A stretch of 64,000 nt of DNA from Gracilariopsis chorda (taxonomy: Eukaryota > Rhodophyta > Florideophyceae > Gracilariales > Gracilariaceae). The stretch lies in NCBI GenBank assembly GCA_003194525.1, contig NBIV01000009.1, positions 248,001-312,000 on the forward strand, read 5' to 3'. A program made the translations under genes and the position numbers. Of this stretch, positions 56,332-64,000 are shown one piece after another; position 1 is the stretch's first letter; each line of letters opens with the position of its first letter. The notes below the pieces were generated by a model. The model was not told where the DNA came from, ran no database searches, and saw only the letters and a program-made list of their open reading frames with translations.

Positions 56332-57507
56332 GCGTGCCTACACCTTTGCATTCAAGAAACGTGCGCACTGGCTTCCGTAAGAAGTCTATTGCAAAACAAC
56401 ATCGACATTGCAGTGAAAACACAGACAACACGGAAAGAAAGGGTGTTTAATCTCGAATATCAAGGGTACACATGTTCTAGCACACTAGTGATTGCAGAAC
56501 AAAGCTGAAAACCAGTCTCACGTGAGAAATGTGGCAGCTGCAGAGTAGCTACTCTGTTTCTCAAGAGAATGCTGAAGTGTCGAAGGGCGAACAGGGGATA
56601 CTTCATGTCGAGTAGGGCGCTACGGTGATAAGCATTGAAAAGGATTGTCTGCACCGCTATAAAAGGTTTGATGCCTGATACAAGCTGCAAGAATGAAGCA
56701 CGAACTGCACCTGGTTTCGCTGCTCTCAAAGATTTTCCGTTATCTATCACTTCATTGTGAATTGGTGTTACGGGACTGGGCTGGTTCTGAGAGCTGGAAC
56801 AGTCTGCTTTTGTACTATACTTTCTCTGTTCCGAACAGAGAAAGTATAGTACAAAAGCTTAGCACTGTACCCTCCGCACGACAGTCTGCATTCATCTTAA
56901 TATGCTTAGGTTTGGTAATCGCTACATATGCTTCACAATGAATGCGAGTACCAAAACATCCATTTGCTTTATACTCAACGAAGCACGGAAGAGGGAGTTT
57001 CACGCCTGCGTATGCATATATACGAGAGTAGCGATGTGTAAACTAAATATTCTTTACCCACTTGCTCATACGAGACCATAGGAAGTTGCGCATTCATGAG
57101 CCATGCGTGAAGCATGCCCTGAGCAGGAGCCGGGCGATTGCTTTGGCTTGCTGAATAAAGCCCCAAATGGGGCAGGACCAACCGACGAAGGAAGCAAAGA
57201 TAGGTCCGTCACGTATAAATCAGCTTCTGTTGCACAGCAACGTGTACCAATTGCGAAGCCCGAATGGTTTGGGAATGTAAGTTTAACCGCACAGGGACGT
57301 GGGCCTGACACATGCCCAGTCGTTGAGGGCCCATCATGGCCCATATCAGGTACACACGGCAATCTTTCACGCACGCTTAATCCGTTGTGTGCCGGATGGT
57401 CGTCGGAGACATGTTATCCGTGTTTCAAATCAGTGCACACCGCTGGTGCTGCCATCTTCACGGCGGTAGCGTCTTCCCGAGCTTCACACTTCAACGATAT
57501 CCCCACC
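56332..57507. other. Intergene, bL21m to channel gene, with 26-bp palindrome
   Basis: These 1.18 kb hold the perfect foldback at 56806-56858 and a near match TATCAAGGGTACAC at 56458. An in-frame extension of the channel ORF back to 57103 crosses a GTAAGT donor-like site near 57277, so the stretch is more likely 5' UTR or a 5' intron. Confidence 0.45.
56806..56858. repeat. Perfect 26-bp palindrome with 1-nt spacer
   Basis: Left arm 56806-56831 begins GCTTTTGTACTATACTTTCT; right arm 56833-56858 is its exact reverse complement; the spacer is a single C at 56832. Flanking bases do not pair, so the arms end abruptly. No transposon-like flank or target duplication was recognised. Confidence 0.9.
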
Positions 57508-58404
57508 ATGGCAGAAGATACACCTCTGCTCAGAGAAAGCGGGGATGGGAACTACGAAGACGCATCACCTTTCGAGGAGAGCTCTCAATCAACCATAAAA
57601 AAGTGGCGTTCGGTGGCTTACGAAAACGTGGAAGGGACGATTGACTCTCCGTTAGAGTATCTCATCCTTCTACTTATCTTCGGCAATGTTGTACTGCTTG
57701 CTGCTAGCACGATTGTGGTGGACGCTAATTGTTTCGGGTCGAAATGTTTGCGCATGGGTGACAAGTACGAACGTTTCTTCGAAGCGGCCGAAGCTATTTC
57801 GGTATATATATTCACGTTCGAGTACTGTCTGCGCATCTGGGCTTGCGTTGAAAACCCAACCATTGCGGCGAAGGGACCTATTTTGGGTCGCATTTCCTAT
57901 GCACTAAGCTTCTTCCCCATTATTGATTTCCTTTCAATCGCCCCGTACTGGTCGTTTATGATTGCTGGTGGAGAATCGCCAGATTTCACTACCGCGTTTC
58001 GAGTGTTCCGTCTGATCCGTCTCCTGAAGGCGGACAAATACTTGCGTGCATTCTCCCTTCTTGGAAAGGTGTTGGCGGAAAACGCGACTCTTCTTATCGC
58101 GTCGTCGTTCTACGCCGTTCTGATCTGGGTGGTGAGTGCCACTGCGCTGCATCTTGTCGAAATGGACAACCCGGCGTTGGGAACGTTTTTCCAATCGATC
58201 CCTCAGTCTCTGTTTCCCGTGCTTTTGATGCTTACTGGAGAGTTCCCGATAGCGGACTTTTCTCCGTGGGGACAAGTGATCGCCGGTGGTATCGCCGTTG
58301 TGGCGGTGGCTATCTTCGCGGTGCCGTCTGCGTTGCTCGCATCCAGCTTCGTCAAAGCGATGCAGGACTCTATTGGTGAAGAATTCACTGTGGAGGTTGG
58401 CTAA
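57508..58404 (+). CDS. Six-helix voltage-gated-type cation channel with an atypical pore loop
   Basis: The start is put at the ATG at 57508 (CCCACCATGG context, MAEDTPLLRE); an earlier in-frame ATG at 57103 adds 135 residues with no resemblance to a channel. The 298-aa protein has six membrane helices. S1 is LEYLILLLIFGNVVLLAAST; S2-S3 are AISVYIFTFEYCLRIWACVE and FFPIIDFLSIAPYWSF. S4 is AFRVFRLIRLLKADKYLRAF with spaced Arg/Lys, and S5 is LIASSFYAVLIWVVSATALH. The pore loop SLFPVLLMLTGEFPIADFSP occupies the position of the K+ filter TVGYGD but lacks it. S6 ends AVPSALLASSFVKAMQ. The N-terminal EDTPLL fits the [DE]xxxL[LI] vacuolar sorting signal. Ion selectivity is unknown. Confidence 0.75.
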   Translation: MAEDTPLLRESGDGNYEDASPFEESSQSTIKKWRSVAYENVEGTIDSPLEYLILLLIFGNVVLLAASTIVVDANCFGSKCLRMGDKYERFFEAAEAISVYIFTFEYCLRIWACVENPTIAAKGPILGRISYALSFFPIIDFLSIAPYWSFMIAGGESPDFTTAFRVFRLIRLLKADKYLRAFSLLGKVLAENATLLIASSFYAVLIWVVSATALHLVEMDNPALGTFFQSIPQSLFPVLLMLTGEFPIADFSPWGQVIAGGIAVVAVAIFAVPSALLASSFVKAMQDSIGEEFTVEVG

Positions 58405-59160
58405 GTGCGCATTTTTCGACGTACGTTGTGGGTTCGCGGAATGGAACTTTGAAGCTGTGCGTAGGAGTGATAACAATAGCTTGGCAGTGATAAGAGTTGA
58501 GTATCCAATAAACTACCCGTCACCATCTGACGATTGTTCTTGACCCAATAATCACAGTAGGTACACTCGCATCCTCAGGGCCCACATGCCGGAAGCAGTT
58601 CAAGTCCCTTCGTCTTAGGAGCCCACTGCGAAGCCCTACACGGCACACGCCTGCTCCTGCAAGAGAGCTGCTGCCATGTCATGGTGACGACCGCATACAT
58701 GCATGAGGCGGGGCCTGGCAGCTCGGGACAGGTACGTGTAAGTCGTTCAAGATATTTTTGGCCCGATGGGACAAGAAGTTCTCTGGACGAAAGGGTCATC
58801 TGTCACGTCGCATCACGCAGCGGTCCGTGGTGAAGTACTGTCATACGGTACAACTCGTACCCTCTACAACTCCCGCAGCAGGTGTACACGCATGTTGTCT
58901 GTCAAAAAAGATCACAGCTTTTGATCACGATTGGAATCCAATCATTGAATCCCGTATATTCTCTAAAAGTTTTGGTTCCAAAATCGACACACTTTTTGGA
59001 AAACTGAAAAAGTGCACCACCAGCAACGCGGACGCCGGCGACGGACCTCTACAGCACTCTCTCTGATACCCATCAATCGCATCCGTCCTCGTCCAACAAC
59101 AGCTACCAATTCATCAGCTACAAGAGAACGCCGCGGTGACGCTGTGACGGGAAAAGCAAG
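58405..59160. other. Intergene, channel to eS6
   Basis: These 756 bp between two plus-strand genes show a TACAACTC direct repeat near 58849-58870 and short frames only. The last 100 bp are the eS6 5' region. Confidence 0.35.
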
Positions 59161-60078
59161 ATGAAGGTACGTACCTGCATTATCTTCCTCAGTCTTGAAT
59201 GCCGCAGTTTTGCCGCGTATCCCCCCCAAACGTGATTACAACCAAAGCTCCTCAATGAAGCACCATCGCTTTGGCACTCGCAATGCGCACTTCGTGGTTT
59301 CTTTTGCTAACCTTTCGAACGAATTGCTTTCATTTCTGATCCCTAGCTTAATCTGGCAGATCCCCAGACGGGCGCTCAGAAGCAGATCGATGTTGACGAT
59401 GAAAAGAGGCTGCAACACTTGTACGATATGCGCCTGGCCCAGGAAGTCAAGGGTGATGATCTCGGAGACGATTACAAAGGCTACATCTTCAGGATCATGG
59501 GTGGGCAGGACAAGCAAGGCTTTGCTATGAAGCAGGGTGTGCTCACTCCGAATCGTGTGCGTCTGCTAATGAACAGGGGTACTCCTGGTTGCCGTGGCTA
59601 CGGTATGCGCAAGGGTGAACGCAAGCGAAAGAGTGTGCGTGGATGCATCATCTCTCATGAAATCGCTGTTCTTAACCTAGTCGTCGTTAAGAGCGGCGAG
59701 TCGCCAATTGCCGGTCTTTCGGACCGACATCTCCCCCGTCGTTTAGGCCCCAAGCGCGCTTCGAAGATCCGTAAGCTCTTTAATCTTACTAAGGCCGACG
59801 ACGTGCGTAAGTATGTCATTCGCCGTGAGATTCCGTTGAAGGAAGGTGCCAGGGAAGGAGCTAAGCCCAAATCCAAGGCCCCGAAGATCCAGAGACTTGT
59901 AACTCCGCTCACCATTCACCGCAAGCGCCGGAGGTTTGCGCTCAAGATCGCATCTATCAAGGCGTCAAAGGCCGCGGCTGCCGAGTATGAGAAGCTGTTG
60001 GTACAGCGCAACGCGCAGGCCCGTGAGAGTCGCAAGACCTCCCTCTCCAAGAGACGCTCAACCAAGGCCGATCATTAA
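59161..60078 (+). CDS. RPS6: 40S ribosomal protein eS6, 2 exons
   Basis: A structural protein of the small cytosolic subunit. Exon 1 is only 6 bp (59161-59166, ATG AAG). A 180-nt intron starts GTACGT and ends CCTAG. Exon 2, 59347-60078, continues [20 protein letters not shown], giving 245 aa. Without the first exon the protein would lack its start, since MKLN(I/L) is invariant in eS6. Matches include GGNDKQGF-like [52 protein letters not shown], and [11 protein letters not shown]. The C-terminal region is short on the RRxS phosphorylation cluster of animals ([16 protein letters not shown]). An intron right after the start codon is common in ribosomal-protein genes. Confidence 0.96.
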
Positions 60079-60608
60079 GTAAACTCGTACTCATTGATTT
60101 CTCGTTCTCGCCAGTTCTTAATGTGTTGGTAATGTAGGATACAAAAAAGGATTTGCTGTGTTCTAGGCCAAACGTGCAAGAAAATTCCTCTGAAGGGCGA
60201 AGGCATGTACTACGTCGCGAATCAAGTCCAAAGTCAGTGCATAGAGAGACGAAACTATGTATGTAAGCTAGCCGGGCTGGAATATCCTTCTGATGTCTGA
60301 GAAGTTGTTTATCAACCATTAACATTTTGAATCCTAAACGAAATAAGTTAAGTGTGGGTTAGTCGGTTCTTCAGTCGAAGCAGATTGGCCATGCGTTAGC
60401 TCGTGCATGGCCGCTCTCTACAAATGTACACAGCACGACAATCGACCAGCCGAATTATTAGAGTGAATGGACACATCGCCGTCTGAATACTCCATTCAAA
60501 CTGCGTTCTTTGAATTATCGTCTTGAAAAGTTCTTCGTAGACCCGTCGTTGAGTGTAGATACGTTCATAAACTACGCCAATATCACGAGTATCCGTTGCA
60601 CGTCACGC
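60079..60608. other. Convergent intergene, eS6 / membrane protein
   Basis: These 530 bp between converging genes hold no recognisable element. Confidence 0.35.
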
Positions 60609-61028
60609 TCATCGTCGATAGGCCACCGGCAAGACTTGCTTCTTTCGTAAAAGCCTCGCTTTGCGCCAAGCTCTGAATGCACCGCTGACAGAAGGTACCG
60701 CAGCAGCCACGGCTATTATACCAAACAGAAATGCCGTTTGCCAACAAGAGGTAGCGGCTTGCTCCATGTTACCACGAAAACCGAAGAATGCATAGCGCGC
60801 ACTAAACAGTGCAGCCAAAGTTGTGAAACTAACAACACCAAGTGAGCTTATGATCAAAATTGTGCCTTGCACGGCACTCATGTTGGACGGCTCAGGTTCG
60901 TCAAGTGCAGGTTTTCGATGCTCTGACATGCTGACTGTAGTGGGCATTGCTCTTTGTCGAATTCCATTTTGAAGTGAGGTACTGCGCTCGTTTGTTCTTC
61001 CCACGACAGTTGTGCTTCCGTTTTGCAT
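60609..61028 (-). CDS. Two-helix membrane protein of unknown family
   Basis: This is a 139-aa frame with an ATG at 61028 (MQNGSTTVVGRTNERS). The first 50 residues are polar. Then come two probable membrane helices: AVQGTILIISSLGVVSFTTL at about 52-74 and WQTAFLFGIIAVAAAVPSVS at about 95-116. A GFRGNMEQA loop separates them. The C-terminal tail is basic (RAWRKARLLRKKQVLPVAYR). The layout resembles small ER or mitochondrial membrane proteins, but I recognise no family. Codon composition is similar to its neighbours. Confidence 0.5.
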   Translation of the reverse strand: MQNGSTTVVGRTNERSTSLQNGIRQRAMPTTVSMSEHRKPALDEPEPSNMSAVQGTILIISSLGVVSFTTLAALFSARYAFFGFRGNMEQAATSCWQTAFLFGIIAVAAAVPSVSGAFRAWRKARLLRKKQVLPVAYRR

Positions 61029-62256
61029 TGGGACAGGGCATTCCAGTTACTGCCTAGAGTTGAGTGAGAGAAGATGAAGGGCGTTGTCTGTCTGGAGTCG
61101 TGCATTCAATGGTTGCTGTTACTGAAATGTCGCGAAGATGATTGTTGAGGGCTTGAGGCCAGTTTGGACATGTCTTGTGTCATGCAGTCAAGAGCTTACA
61201 GCAAAAAAAAAAACTATTGACGTGTACACATTTCGTGAGCTGTGAGAGCAAAGAAGTGAGTCAACTTGTTGACATGTTGAGGTTTCGCGTGAGAAAAGGC
61301 CTTGCTGAGTGTGCAGGTAGCAATTGCTAACGCTTGAAGGTTTTAACCTTCACCCCTGCAACAGTTTTAACCGCCGCTGAATGTAGGACTGCTAACTCTA
61401 GACCTATCCCTTGGTAGGATTGCTAACCTTTCCCTTCTTAAATACTCCGATCAATGCGACGGTGCGTGTTTGGTGTTCTTCCAGCACGTTACGCTGGCCA
61501 CAGGCTTCTTGTTCTTGCAGGTCAACACCCAAGACGATGGTGACGCTCCTAAGGCCGCATTATTGTGGCAGACAAATCTATGATAAGCATTGTAAGCCGT
61601 ATTGTCGATAACGCTCTGCTGAGCATGACCATGTGACAGGAGAAATGCGTTCGAATTCAGCGCAGTTGGATCTTAGGGTAAGGGCTTAGTGGTCACAGCC
61701 AATGCCAGTTCTGCCCTAATTTGAACACTGCAAAGCTGCAGGCGTCGGTATGCGTCTATATCGGAAATCATGGAACGTTTTCCGAGGTCGCTCGCTGAAC
61801 GTTGAACTGAACGTGTGATCATGCTCTGCAAATGCTCTGAGGAGCTTGATGTGGTTGTGCGAAAACTCCATATTGAAGACGGCTTTGAAACGAAATGAAA
61901 CGTTTGCCGAGAGTTTAAACCGGCTCCCGTCACAGAAAGATTTGTTAACAACCAAGAGTTGTTTAGAGTGAGCGATTTACGTTGTCATCCTGACCAGTTT
62001 GCTGTGACGGTAGTCTCCGCTGATAACAGAACGTGAGATTGAAAGCTGTTCAGAGGCGGGCAGGGGATTGTAATAAACACAGACATGTTGTAGTAATGCC
62101 GGTGGCAGTTTGAGTGAGTCTCACGGACGGGATATTATTAGACGGGAAAACGCTGTTTGCTACTTGGTAATGAGAGAGTTTCCCGCAGGTGTGATCATGT
62201 GAACGACCAGGAAGCGGAAAGATAAGGAATGCACATCGAACAAGAAAGGGCGAGTT
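61029..62256. other. Intergene, membrane protein / LYR protein
   Basis: These 1.23 kb hold an A-run near 61203, a TGAAGGTT-TT-AACCTTCA pair at 61335-61352, three TGCTAAC-type units between 61325 and 61433, and a near match to the recurrent motif at 61402-61416 (minus strand TACCAAGGGATA). No gene is supported. Confidence 0.4.
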
Positions 62257-62746
62257 CTATAGCTTGATGTCCATGTCTTTGCCTTGAGCCATTTGCTTGC
62301 TGGTCGGGATCCACTTCTGGAGTCGTTCTAGCTCCATGTTTGCGAGCCACAATGCTTTGTCCAACTCATCTCCTGTAATAGAGCGCTTTTCTCTGAACTC
62401 TACCGGAAGAGTGCGAAAACAGTGTGGGGGGAGGGGTATTGTTAGTGAGAGTGGGTGTCAATTTATGACATGACGTCATGAGATAATCCTACCACGGGTA
62501 TAAGATAAAAAATGGGCAGGCACGACAAGTATGGACGAAAACGTCATATGTGTGCTACGTGATAGTGGTTTCTGTCCCAACATGGTAAGTTGGTAAGGGG
62601 CAAAGGGGAAAACGGATATCGCACGACGCACCTTCCTTGATAGCCTGGGAAATGGAGTCGCGCTTCTTGCTAGGGTAATGGCGCACTGCTCGGAGTAAGC
62701 CGCGATACAAGGCCAGCACGTTGGTGGAGGTAGTAGAGGCGGTCAT
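62257..62746 (-). CDS. LYR-motif (complex 1 LYR) protein, 2 exons
   Basis: LYR proteins are small mitochondrial helical-bundle factors that bind acyl carrier protein and assist respiratory complex or Fe-S assembly. Exons 62746-62632 and 62399-62257 are separated by a 232-nt intron (GTGCGT donor, TAG acceptor) and join to 85 aa. Exon 1 gives MTASTTSTNVLALYRGLLRA, with the LYR tripeptide and the downstream basic cluster VRHYPSKKRDSI. Exon 2 adds EFREKRSITGDELDKALWLA and NMELERLQKWIP. Exon 1 alone would run into non-conserved sequence. Which LYR subfamily cannot be fixed. The intron contains an exact TACCA-N2-GGTA. Confidence 0.78.
62490..62500 (+). promoter_or_regulatory. TACCA-N2-GGTA motif inside the LYR-gene intron
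   Basis: The site reads TACCACGGGTA, about 130 bp into the 232-nt intron. It is the only exact copy found inside a gene. Confidence 0.35.
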
Positions 62747-63113
62747 GGCGGGGCCGATCTGACAGAATGCGCTGGGCTTGCTGGTCGAGTTGAGGCAGAA
62801 TGCAAAAAGGCTAAACAAAGGCGAAAGGAGGGGCGCGAAGCGCAAAGAGAGAGAAAAAGGGCGAGTAATCTTTCGTCAGCGCACGACAGACAGTGCACAA
62901 CAACGCGCTATCGTGACGCGAGCAACGCGCCACGAGGTGCGCGCGGTGCCACTGGTGGACCGGTGGACCGGCACTTCCACATCACACGGAACGCACCAGT
63001 GGGCGCTACACGCAGTGCCAAAAAGGTACGTATACATGAGTAGCCGTCCTTCTTGTATTTAACAAAAGGTACATGCGCGTCGTGCACTCCGTAGCAACAA
63101 TCCACTCCTTCCC
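62747..63113. other. Divergent intergene, LYR protein / Ser-rich gene
   Basis: These 367 bp are shared by two divergent starts. Nothing distinctive was seen. Confidence 0.35.
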
Positions 63114-64000
63114 ATGCATTCGACGCGCCCGCCCCGCGAGTCTTCTCGCACCGCAATGTTTTCCAACTTCGTCAATAACATCCGTTCAAAGACCCGCTCC
63201 CCCCGTACCTCCGCTGATTCCTTCTCCAACTCCCACTCCCACCAGCGCGTTTCCCCAGAATCCACGCAGCTGAAGCTCGACACCAAGCTCTTCCCCGCGA
63301 AGCACCCAAACGCAATGTTGCCATCCTCCTCCTCTTCCTCCTCCTCCGCCACCCTACCCCTCACCCCCTCCGCCTCCACTGCCGATTCTCGGCATGGCAA
63401 CCGCAGTTTGCTCCGCTTTGGCCGCTCGAAAGAACTCACTTCCGACCTCACCTCCGATAAGTCACCCCTCTCTTCAGCCGCCTTGACAGGCATTCGAGAA
63501 GCACTCCCCGATCGTATTCGAGTCGATCAGCCCACCTCTGAACATCGATTCTCGCGTCGCGGTCCCCGCGGCCAGCGGGTGAACAGCATTCTCGACTACT
63601 CTTCCCGTGCACTCAACTATCGTTTCCAAGCCCTCACTGCTGAAACCCCGCAGCCGCCCTTCATCCGTGCTCAACAGTCCCACGGATCATTTCAACGTGT
63701 TCATTCCCCTCAACGCTTGTCTACCAATCCTCTCGATGACACTAGCTCTGCGAGCGCCTCATCCTTGTCGCGCTCCAAGGATGATGTCTTGACTAACACT
63801 CTGCCTCACGAACGCCAAAGAACACAAAAGTCGGGCAATCCTCTTCGCAGACCACGCGCTAGTCGAGTCATGTCCAACGTTGATCATCTGTTTCGCCGCG
63901 ATTACGACTCGAAACGCTCGCTGCGTCACACTCACGGACGCCCTGAACAAACCACCTCCGAACACGACAATCCTGACGGCTCGACGAGTCGAAAATCGAC
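63114..64000 (+). CDS. Ser/Arg-rich protein, 5' part (runs off the right edge)
   Basis: The frame from the ATG at 63114 (MHSTRPPRESSRTAMFSNFV) stays open for about 295 codons to the end of the window. It is Ser/Pro/Thr/Arg-rich and disordered, with a SSSSSSSATLPLTP-type tract near residue 68 and basic-Ser patches such as RSKTRSPRTS and SRRGPRGQRVNS. This is typical of the regulatory N-terminus of a kinase, cytoskeletal or signalling protein, but the domain that would identify it lies outside. The lack of stops over nearly 900 bp and codon bias to C/T in third positions support coding. Confidence 0.55.
   Translation, partial: MHSTRPPRESSRTAMFSNFVNNIRSKTRSPRTSADSFSNSHSHQRVSPESTQLKLDTKLFPAKHPNAMLPSSSSSSSSATLPLTPSASTADSRHGNRSLLRFGRSKELTSDLTSDKSPLSSAALTGIREALPDRIRVDQPTSEHRFSRRGPRGQRVNSILDYSSRALNYRFQALTAETPQPPFIRAQQSHGSFQRVHSPQRLSTNPLDDTSSASASSLSRSKDDVLTNTLPHERQRTQKSGNPLRRPRASRVMSNVDHLFRRDYDSKRSLRHTHGRPEQTTSEHDNPDGSTSRKS

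Noticed and set aside
56806-56858. MicroRNA precursor at the 26-bp palindrome
   Set aside because: A one-base spacer leaves no workable loop and the pairing is perfect, unlike known precursors.
57103-57507. Upstream extension of the channel protein
   Set aside because: 135 extra residues have no channel-like features, contain a donor-like GTAAGT, and the ATG at 57508 has a far better context.

Overview
This is nuclear DNA of a photosynthetic eukaryote, most likely a mesophilic unicellular red alga. Reasons: eukaryote-only genes (cullin-3, class I histone deacetylase, THOC6, EMC3, BLOC1S1, GSK3, ribosomal protein eS6), short GT-AG introns of about 70-230 nt, and several proteins with N-termini like rhodophyte plastid transit peptides (AFV or FV close to the start, then a Ser/Arg-rich stretch). 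Plastid functions include EPSP synthase, a PHR2-type truncated photolyase, an HCF107/Mbb1-like HAT-repeat protein and an OEP24-like envelope beta-barrel. The species cannot be fixed from the sequence. I saw no tRNA, rRNA or CRISPR array.

Layout. 1-1033: Gag-like retrotransposon fragment running off the left edge. 1.4-17.2 kb: NDUFAF3, a plastid-type organophosphate transporter, HDAC, an RHD3/Sey1-like protein, a plastid-targeted unknown, a PPR protein, a 2H phosphoesterase, an OEP24-like barrel and CDP-DAG synthase. 18-37 kb: THOC6, ASNSD1-like, an RGG protein, CUL3, a RoxA-type ribosomal oxygenase, OXA1, BLOC1S1, EMC3, a cupin, EPSP synthase and a CHGN-family glycosyltransferase. 37.6-54 kb: a visibly more GC-rich, C-tract-bearing block with a hAT/BED gene, a SAPS-like gene, PHR2-like, HCF107-like, an arsenosugar-type glycosyltransferase, SDH1, a small membrane protein and GSK3. 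54-64 kb: mitochondrial bL21m, a channel with an unusual pore, eS6, a two-helix membrane protein, a LYR protein and the start of a Ser-rich gene cut by the right edge.

Genes are dense (about 33 in 64 kb) and largely alternate in strand, giving short convergent 3' gaps (about 40-300 bp) and longer divergent intergenes (about 0.4-1.6 kb). Ten introns are placed by reading-frame continuity and family alignment, and an eleventh is proposed with a less certain acceptor. Much of the set serves organelles: complex I assembly, complex II, OXA1 insertion, mitochondrial ribosome and LYR protein on one side; plastid lipid, shikimate, RNA-processing and envelope functions on the other.

The two strongest unexplained signals are non-coding. 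First, the near-palindrome TACCA-N2-GGTA occurs nine times in intergenic or intronic DNA, where about 0.5 would be expected by chance, mostly upstream of nuclear genes for organelle proteins. Second, several long inverted repeats with very small loops sit between genes; the best has 26-bp perfect arms with a 1-nt spacer at 56806-56858.
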